In this document: piece after piece, positions 59,720-64,000 of the stretch
Layout: every line of letters starts with the position of its first letter
How positions within the stretch are numbered: position 1 is the first letter of the stretch
Assembly (NCBI GenBank): GCA_035571515.1
Contig: DATNCQ010000097.1
Location: 38,445-102,444, forward strand
DNA length: 64,000 nt
Source of the DNA: Gp6-AA40 sp035571515
GTDB taxonomy: Bacteria > Acidobacteriota > Vicinamibacteria > Vicinamibacterales > UBA2999
Direction of reading: 5' to 3'
Translations under genes and position numbers: made by a program
The notes under the pieces: generated by a model
The model's input: the letters and a program-made list of their open reading frames with translations, nothing else
What the model was told of the DNA's origin: nothing
Database searches by the model: none

Positions 59720-60610
59720 GTGCGATTTGCCAGGATGCCTATGACCCTCCACACGCGCAGTGCCTTGTCGTTCCGCGCGGCCACCGTCGTCGTGACGCTG
59801 GCCGCCGCTTCTCTCTGGATCGCCTACCCGCACGGCGCACAGGCGGTCGACGTCGACCGGGGCAGCCGGGACTACACGCTGCCCGACCAGATGCAATGGA
59901 AAGACACCGACAATGGCAGGATCGCTAACCTGTACGGCGATCCCGCCAGGCCGGGTCTCTATGCCTACGTCCTGAAGCTCGGCCCGAACACATGGAGCAA
60001 GCCGTACTTTCACGACAGCGACCGCTTCGTGACGGTGCTCGACGGCACGTTCTGGGTCGGCACGGGAACATTCGATCCGCAGCGCACCGTGCCATTGAAG
60101 GCGGGCTCGTTTGTCAGGGACGTCGCGCGCGGCGTTCACTTCGAGGGGACGAAAGACGACGCTGCGACGCTCTATATCGTGGGAATAGGACCGACGGCGG
60201 CGCATCCGGCGCAGCCGGGCACCAGCGCCTCCGGCGCGGGCGCCAGCGCGATCGATCCGGCGATCAGGCAGATTCAGCGCATCGAGGACATGCCGAAGGA
60301 ATCGTTCGTCCTCTACGGCGACTCGAGCAAGCCGGGACTCTACCTGCAGTATCAGCGGCGGGCGCCGAATAACTGGAGCACACCGCACTATCACCCGATC
60401 GATCGTGTCGTCATGGTGATGGGCGGCACGATGCGGATCGGCACGGGGGCGAGCGGCGACAAGACCCAGACCGTCGCGGTGCCAAAGGGCGGATTCATCC
60501 ACGACATCGCGCGCGGCGTCCACTACGACGGGTCCGGGAACGATCCGATGTGGATTCTCACCGCAGGTGTCGGGCCGACGGCGACGACCAACGTCGACCC
60601 GCCGAAGTAG
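59720..60610 (+). CDS. Exported bicupin protein
   Basis: Protein of 296 residues with an N-terminal signal (AATVVVTLAAASLWIAYPHGAQA). Two homologous cupin-like units follow. Unit 1 (about 65-170) contains LYGDPARPGLYAYVLKLGPN, KPYFHDSDRFVTVLDGTFWVG and ARGVHFEG. Unit 2 (about 190-290) contains LYGDSSKPGLYLQYQRRAPN, TPHYHPIDRVVMVMGGTMRIG and ARGVHYDG. Unit 2 keeps the H-x-H pair; in unit 1 the first His is Tyr. The second unit is therefore the likely metal site. No substrate can be named. The GTG at 59720 has GGAG 9 bases upstream; ATGs at 59735 and 59741 are also possible. Confidence 0.8.
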   Translation: MRFARMPMTLHTRSALSFRAATVVVTLAAASLWIAYPHGAQAVDVDRGSRDYTLPDQMQWKDTDNGRIANLYGDPARPGLYAYVLKLGPNTWSKPYFHDSDRFVTVLDGTFWVGTGTFDPQRTVPLKAGSFVRDVARGVHFEGTKDDAATLYIVGIGPTAAHPAQPGTSASGAGASAIDPAIRQIQRIEDMPKESFVLYGDSSKPGLYLQYQRRAPNNWSTPHYHPIDRVVMVMGGTMRIGTGASGDKTQTVAVPKGGFIHDIARGVHYDGSGNDPMWILTAGVGPTATTNVDPPK

Positions 60611-60916
60611 CGCCGGCGCTCCACGCGTCCGACACGTGCGAGCGCGATGTTTGTCTGCGCAGTGGACGACTTGCTACACGCATCCTCTCGCAGCCGGACG
60701 CATGAATTGGTTCTCCAAGCGACGCCTTGTTCCTTTAGAGCACGACCAGAGTCTCCTCGCTCCGTAACTTCGGGAGCGCCCGCCGAAGCGATCTTCCATC
60801 CTTCCCAACAAAGCCGCGAATTGCACGCGTGGCGAGCTCTTTGCTCCCGCGGGTGAAAACCCTAGCTTCCGTTTTTATTTCTTCTTATTCGAGACGTTCG
60901 ACGTCTAGGCGCGACG
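60611..60916. other. Intergenic region, no gene seen
   Basis: 306 bases without a convincing gene. Short frames here lack ribosome sites and look non-coding. The last 70 bases are AT-richer (GTTTTTATTTCTTCTTATTC), which fits a promoter. GACGT-TCG-ACGTC at 60893-60905 is an inverted repeat ending 11 bases before the next ATG. Confidence 0.5.
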
Positions 60917-63900
60917 ATGGCCGAATCACGCTGGCGCAGGGTCCGGACGGCGAAGCGCCGCGCGAGGCGATTCCTTGCGCTGTGCGCGACCGCGATTGTC
61001 CTCCTTGTCGCACCAAACCCGGAATCGCCGCGAATCGCGGCACAAGGGGAGAGCGACGTCGAGGGCACCCTCGAAGTTCACAACGAGGACTCCCACGCCG
61101 GCGCGCGACTGAGGTACTACCTCGACACCGGGACGGAGCACCTCGCGCTCGCATTCGCGAGGAATCCGCCGGGACACCTGCGGACCGGGACGCGCGTTCG
61201 CGCCCGCGGCGCACGCCGCAACCGGACGCTGATGCTCGACTCCGGCGCCGCGGTTTCGCCGCTTGGCGGCACCGAGTCCGCTTCCTCGACGCTCCAGCTC
61301 GCCTCCGGCAACACCTTCGGCGTGCAGTCCACGCTGGTCATCCTCTTCAACTTTTCTGATCTCGCGACCGAGCCGTACACCGCCGCGTCAGCTCAGTCGG
61401 TCACGTTCAACGAGGTGAACCAGTTCTACTTGGAGAACTCGTTCCAGCAGACGTCGCTGCAGGGAACGGTCGTCGGCTGGTACAACATCGGGGCTGCAAG
61501 CACGACGTGCGACTACAACACGTGGGCGACCCAGGCCGAGGCCGCGGCGCAGAATGCGGGCGTCACGCTCTCGCAGTACCCGCGGCGCGTCTTCGGGTTT
61601 CCGCAGACGGCCGCCTGTAACTGGTGGGGTCTCGGGACCATCGGCGGCGGCACGACCTCGAACCCCTCACGCGCGTGGATCAACGGCCCCTACACGGCGC
61701 GCGTCGTCGCTCACGAAATGGGCCACAACTTCGGCCTGTTTCATTCACGTTCGAACACCTGCGACTCGAGCGGATGCGTCGTCGACGAGTATGGCGACGA
61801 TCACGACGTCATGGGCGCCGTCCTGGGCCAGTTCAACGCCTACCAGAAAGAGCGCCTCGGCTGGCTGAACTTCGGCAGCTCCCCGGTGATTCAAACGGCG
61901 ACCGGCACCGGCCAGTACGCGCTGGAGCCCTACGCGACGCCATGGGGCGGGCTTCCGAAGGCGCTCAAGATTCTCAAGTCGACCGGAGGCGCGAATACGT
62001 ACCTCTACGCGGAGGCGCGAACCCAGTACGGCGCGGATGCGGACCTGCAGCCGGGCATCCTGATTCATACCGGCGCCGACAACGACGGCAGCCAGATCTA
62101 CGAAGAGGATCTCCTGCCGTCGACGTCCGCCACCGACTTCATCCTCGACCCGGGCGAGAGCATCACGTTCACCGACGCGGTGCCGCACGTCACGCTGTCC
62201 GCCATTTCGTCCGGCAGCACGGGCGCGACGATCCAGGTGACGCAGGCGTGCGCGTACACGCTTGGCAGCTCCGCGCAAACGTTCGGCGACGCTGGTGGAT
62301 CGGGCAGCGTCGCGCTGACGACGGCCCCGGGCTGCGCGTGGACGGCGACGAGCGATTCGGGATGGCTGACGATCAACAGCGGGAGCGGCACCGGTAGCGG
62401 GCCCGCAACCGTTCAGTTCACGGTGGCGGGCAATCCAGGCGCGGCCAGGACCGGCACGCTGACCATCGGCGACCAGAGCTTCACGGTGACGCAGGCGGCC
62501 CACTCCTGCGTCTTCACGGTGACGCCCCTCAACCCGCGTCTCACACACGTGACCGCGAGCTACACGCTCAACGTGACGGCGGCGCCGAGCACCTGCGTCT
62601 GGAGTGCGACCAGCGGCACCCCGACGTGGATAACGGTGACCGGCGGCTCCAGCGGGACGGGTAACGGTACGGTCACGTACTCGGTGACATCGAATGCGAG
62701 CTCCAATACCGCGCGCACCGGAACGCTCTCGGTCGCCGGCGTGACGGTGAACGTGACGCAGGAGGGGCTGGCCGCGATCATCTTCAGCCCGGCCAATGGC
62801 GCCACGAGCGTGCACACGACGTCGCCGTTCCAATGGCTCGCCGTATCGGGTGCGCAGTCGTACGCGTTGACGGTGGGCACGACCCCGGGCGGCTCCGATC
62901 TCGTCAACACGGGCGAGATCACGCAGACGTCCTGGGTCGTCTCGAATCTTCCCGCCAGCCGGCTGCTCTACGCACGCGTCCGGACGCGGTTCGACGCCGT
63001 GACGACGACGCAGCACGACATCACGTTCACGACGGTCGATCGCGTCAGCAGCCTGCAGCTGCTCGGCGCCCAGTCGCCCAATCCGATCGCCGCGGGCAGC
63101 ACGGCCCAGTACGGGGCCAATGCCTCCAGCTCGGTGAAGGTGTCGTTCACCGGCGCCCTCGGCACCTGCACCGTGACATTCAGCGCCACCGGATTGCCGT
63201 CCGGTGCGACAGCCACCTTCTCACCCGCATCCGCGACATCGTCGGCGACGAGCCAGTTCACGTTGTTGTCGGTCGCCACGACCGCGGCGACACCGCCTGG
63301 CAGCTTTACCTTCAACATCATGGCGGTAGAGCCCACCGCGTGCGGAGGCGCGACGACCACCATCACCGCACCGCTCGTCGTCCTCGCGTCAACGAGCAGC
63401 CTGACGCCCACGGCCGCGGCGGGCACCTACGGTGGCTCGACGACCGTTTCGGCGACGCTGACATCCGGTGGAACTCCTGTCAGTGGAAAGGCCGTTTCGT
63501 TCACGGTGAACGGGATTGCCGCCGGCTCGGCAACCACCGCCGCGAACGGCGTCGCGACGCTGGCCAACGTCAGCCTGACTGGCATCGCGGCCGGCAGCTA
63601 CCCTGTCGGAGTCGGCGCGTCCTTCGCCGGCGATGCGAGCAACGGCGCCGCGAGCGGCACCGGTGGGCTGACCGTGAGCAAGAAGTCGGTCGCACCAGCC
63701 GTCACCGCCGCGAACAAGGTGTATGACGGCACGCCCGCTGCGACGACGAGCTGCACGTTGACGGGGGTGCTCGCTGGGGACGTGGTGACGTGCGGCGGCA
63801 GCGCGACGTTCGCGTCGGCGAGCGTGGGGCTGACCAAGCTGGTGACAGTCACCGGCATGACGCTGGCGGGGGCGAGCGCGGCCAACTACACGTTGACGAC

Positions 63901-64000
63901 CACGTCGGCGACGACGACGGCGAACATCACGACGCGGCCGGTGACGCCGGCGGTGACGGTCGCCGACAAGGTGTTCGACGGCACGACGAGTGCGACGCTG
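60917..64000 (+). CDS. Large secreted zinc metalloprotease with BACON, Ig-like and YDG repeats, 3' partial
   Basis: The frame is open for 1028 codons to the window end, without a stop. A signal or signal-anchor covers about residues 20-45 (LALCATAIVLLVAP). The protease domain has the zinc motif HEMGHNFGLFH (His266, Glu267, His270, His276), like gametolysin/M11-type metzincins, with DVMG downstream. Then come two BACON domains (about 445-528 and 531-617), a fibronectin-like domain (about 620-690), an Ig-like domain (about 825-905) and YDG/MBG repeats (NKVYDGT near 931, DKVFDGT near 1016). The last domains are typical of long adhesin-like repeats, so the full protein may be far larger. It is likely secreted or surface-bound. 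Confidence 0.88.
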   Translation, partial: MAESRWRRVRTAKRRARRFLALCATAIVLLVAPNPESPRIAAQGESDVEGTLEVHNEDSHAGARLRYYLDTGTEHLALAFARNPPGHLRTGTRVRARGARRNRTLMLDSGAAVSPLGGTESASSTLQLASGNTFGVQSTLVILFNFSDLATEPYTAASAQSVTFNEVNQFYLENSFQQTSLQGTVVGWYNIGAASTTCDYNTWATQAEAAAQNAGVTLSQYPRRVFGFPQTAACNWWGLGTIGGGTTSNPSRAWINGPYTARVVAHEMGHNFGLFHSRSNTCDSSGCVVDEYGDDHDVMGAVLGQFNAYQKERLGWLNFGSSPVIQTATGTGQYALEPYATPWGGLPKALKILKSTGGANTYLYAEARTQYGADADLQPGILIHTGADNDGSQIYEEDLLPSTSATDFILDPGESITFTDAVPHVTLSAISSGSTGATIQVTQACAYTLGSSAQTFGDAGGSGSVALTTAPGCAWTATSDSGWLTINSGSGTGSGPATVQFTVAGNPGAARTGTLTIGDQSFTVTQAAHSCVFTVTPLNPRLTHVTASYTLNVTAAPSTCVWSATSGTPTWITVTGGSSGTGNGTVTYSVTSNASSNTARTGTLSVAGVTVNVTQEGLAAIIFSPANGATSVHTTSPFQWLAVSGAQSYALTVGTTPGGSDLVNTGEITQTSWVVSNLPASRLLYARVRTRFDAVTTTQHDITFTTVDRVSSLQLLGAQSPNPIAAGSTAQYGANASSSVKVSFTGALGTCTVTFSATGLPSGATATFSPASATSSATSQFTLLSVATTAATPPGSFTFNIMAVEPTACGGATTTITAPLVVLASTSSLTPTAAAGTYGGSTTVSATLTSGGTPVSGKAVSFTVNGIAAGSATTAANGVATLANVSLTGIAAGSYPVGVGASFAGDASNGAASGTGGLTVSKKSVAPAVTAANKVYDGTPAATTSCTLTGVLAGDVVTCGGSATFASASVGLTKLVTVTGMTLAGASAANYTLTTTSATTTANITTRPVTPAVTVADKVFDGTTSATL

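Overview
This 64 kb window is GC-rich, densely coded chromosomal DNA from a Gram-negative heterotroph, most likely an Acidobacteriota of the Vicinamibacteria type. That assignment is inferred from the gene families: Oar-like TonB-dependent receptors with an N-terminal carboxypeptidase-regulatory-like domain, secreted proteins carrying a P-D-L-S-G-I-W motif, small DUF6152-type exported proteins, CBM9/DUF5916 barrels, a PEP-CTERM protein and many Tat-exported enzymes. I saw no rRNA, tRNA, CRISPR array, phage or insertion sequence. The first gene is cut at its 5' end and the last at its 3' end.

Layout. 1-3.1 kb: an amidohydrolase end facing a MaoC / crotonase / SDR operon (acyl-CoA type chemistry). 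3.2-5.2 kb: two PDLSGIW-family secreted proteins and a periplasmic SRPBCC protein. 5.3-9.7 kb: a PilT-type ATPase, a possible 30-residue ORF, and a ModA-like binding protein translationally coupled to a CBM9/DUF5916 outer-membrane protein. 9.9-14 kb: a signalling operon (OmpR-type regulator, degenerate soluble kinase, PstS-like binding protein, membrane hybrid kinase). 14.1-19.3 kb: a Tat multicopper oxidase, a degenerate TIM-barrel isomerase homologue, a BNR/Ycf48-like propeller and a B3-type metallo-beta-lactamase-fold protein. 19.3-22 kb: a DUF6152/PDLSGIW pair, a secreted RidA homologue and a PEP-CTERM protein. 22-28 kb: a MoxR-DUF58-exported protein-VWA-TPR-like-VWA operon whose order matches mxaRSACKL. 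28-33.9 kb: an FmdB zinc ribbon, an Oar-like receptor, a secreted protein and a Tat amidohydrolase. 34-36.2 kb: a three-gene DUF6152/PDLSGIW operon. 36.4-39.2 kb: an NTF2-like protein, an HTH-NTF2 fusion regulator, small and broken genes, and a crystallin/DUF4214 secreted protein. 39.3-43.7 kb: two alpha/beta hydrolases and a molybdenum sulfite-dehydrogenase-type enzyme with its cytochrome c. 43.8-54.6 kb: a second Oar-like receptor, an LVIVD propeller, two more DUF6152/PDLSGIW units and a third receptor. 54.6-60.6 kb: DUF6644-type membrane proteins, a B3-like protein with an altered metal site, another DUF6152/PDLSGIW-like pair, a solute-binding protein and a bicupin. 60.9-64 kb: the start of a very large secreted metalloprotease with BACON, Ig-like and YDG repeats.

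Most of the window encodes exported proteins. The most striking feature is a repeated unit: eight divergent PDLSGIW-type proteins and five DUF6152-type proteins in 64 kb, adjacent to each other at four loci. After predicted signal-peptidase cleavage all five DUF6152 proteins would begin with His-His-Ser, which suggests a metal-binding N-terminus. Their biochemical role is not known to me. The other candidate new system is the NTF2 / HTH-NTF2 pair, which looks like a one-component sensor with a stand-alone copy of its own sensing domain.
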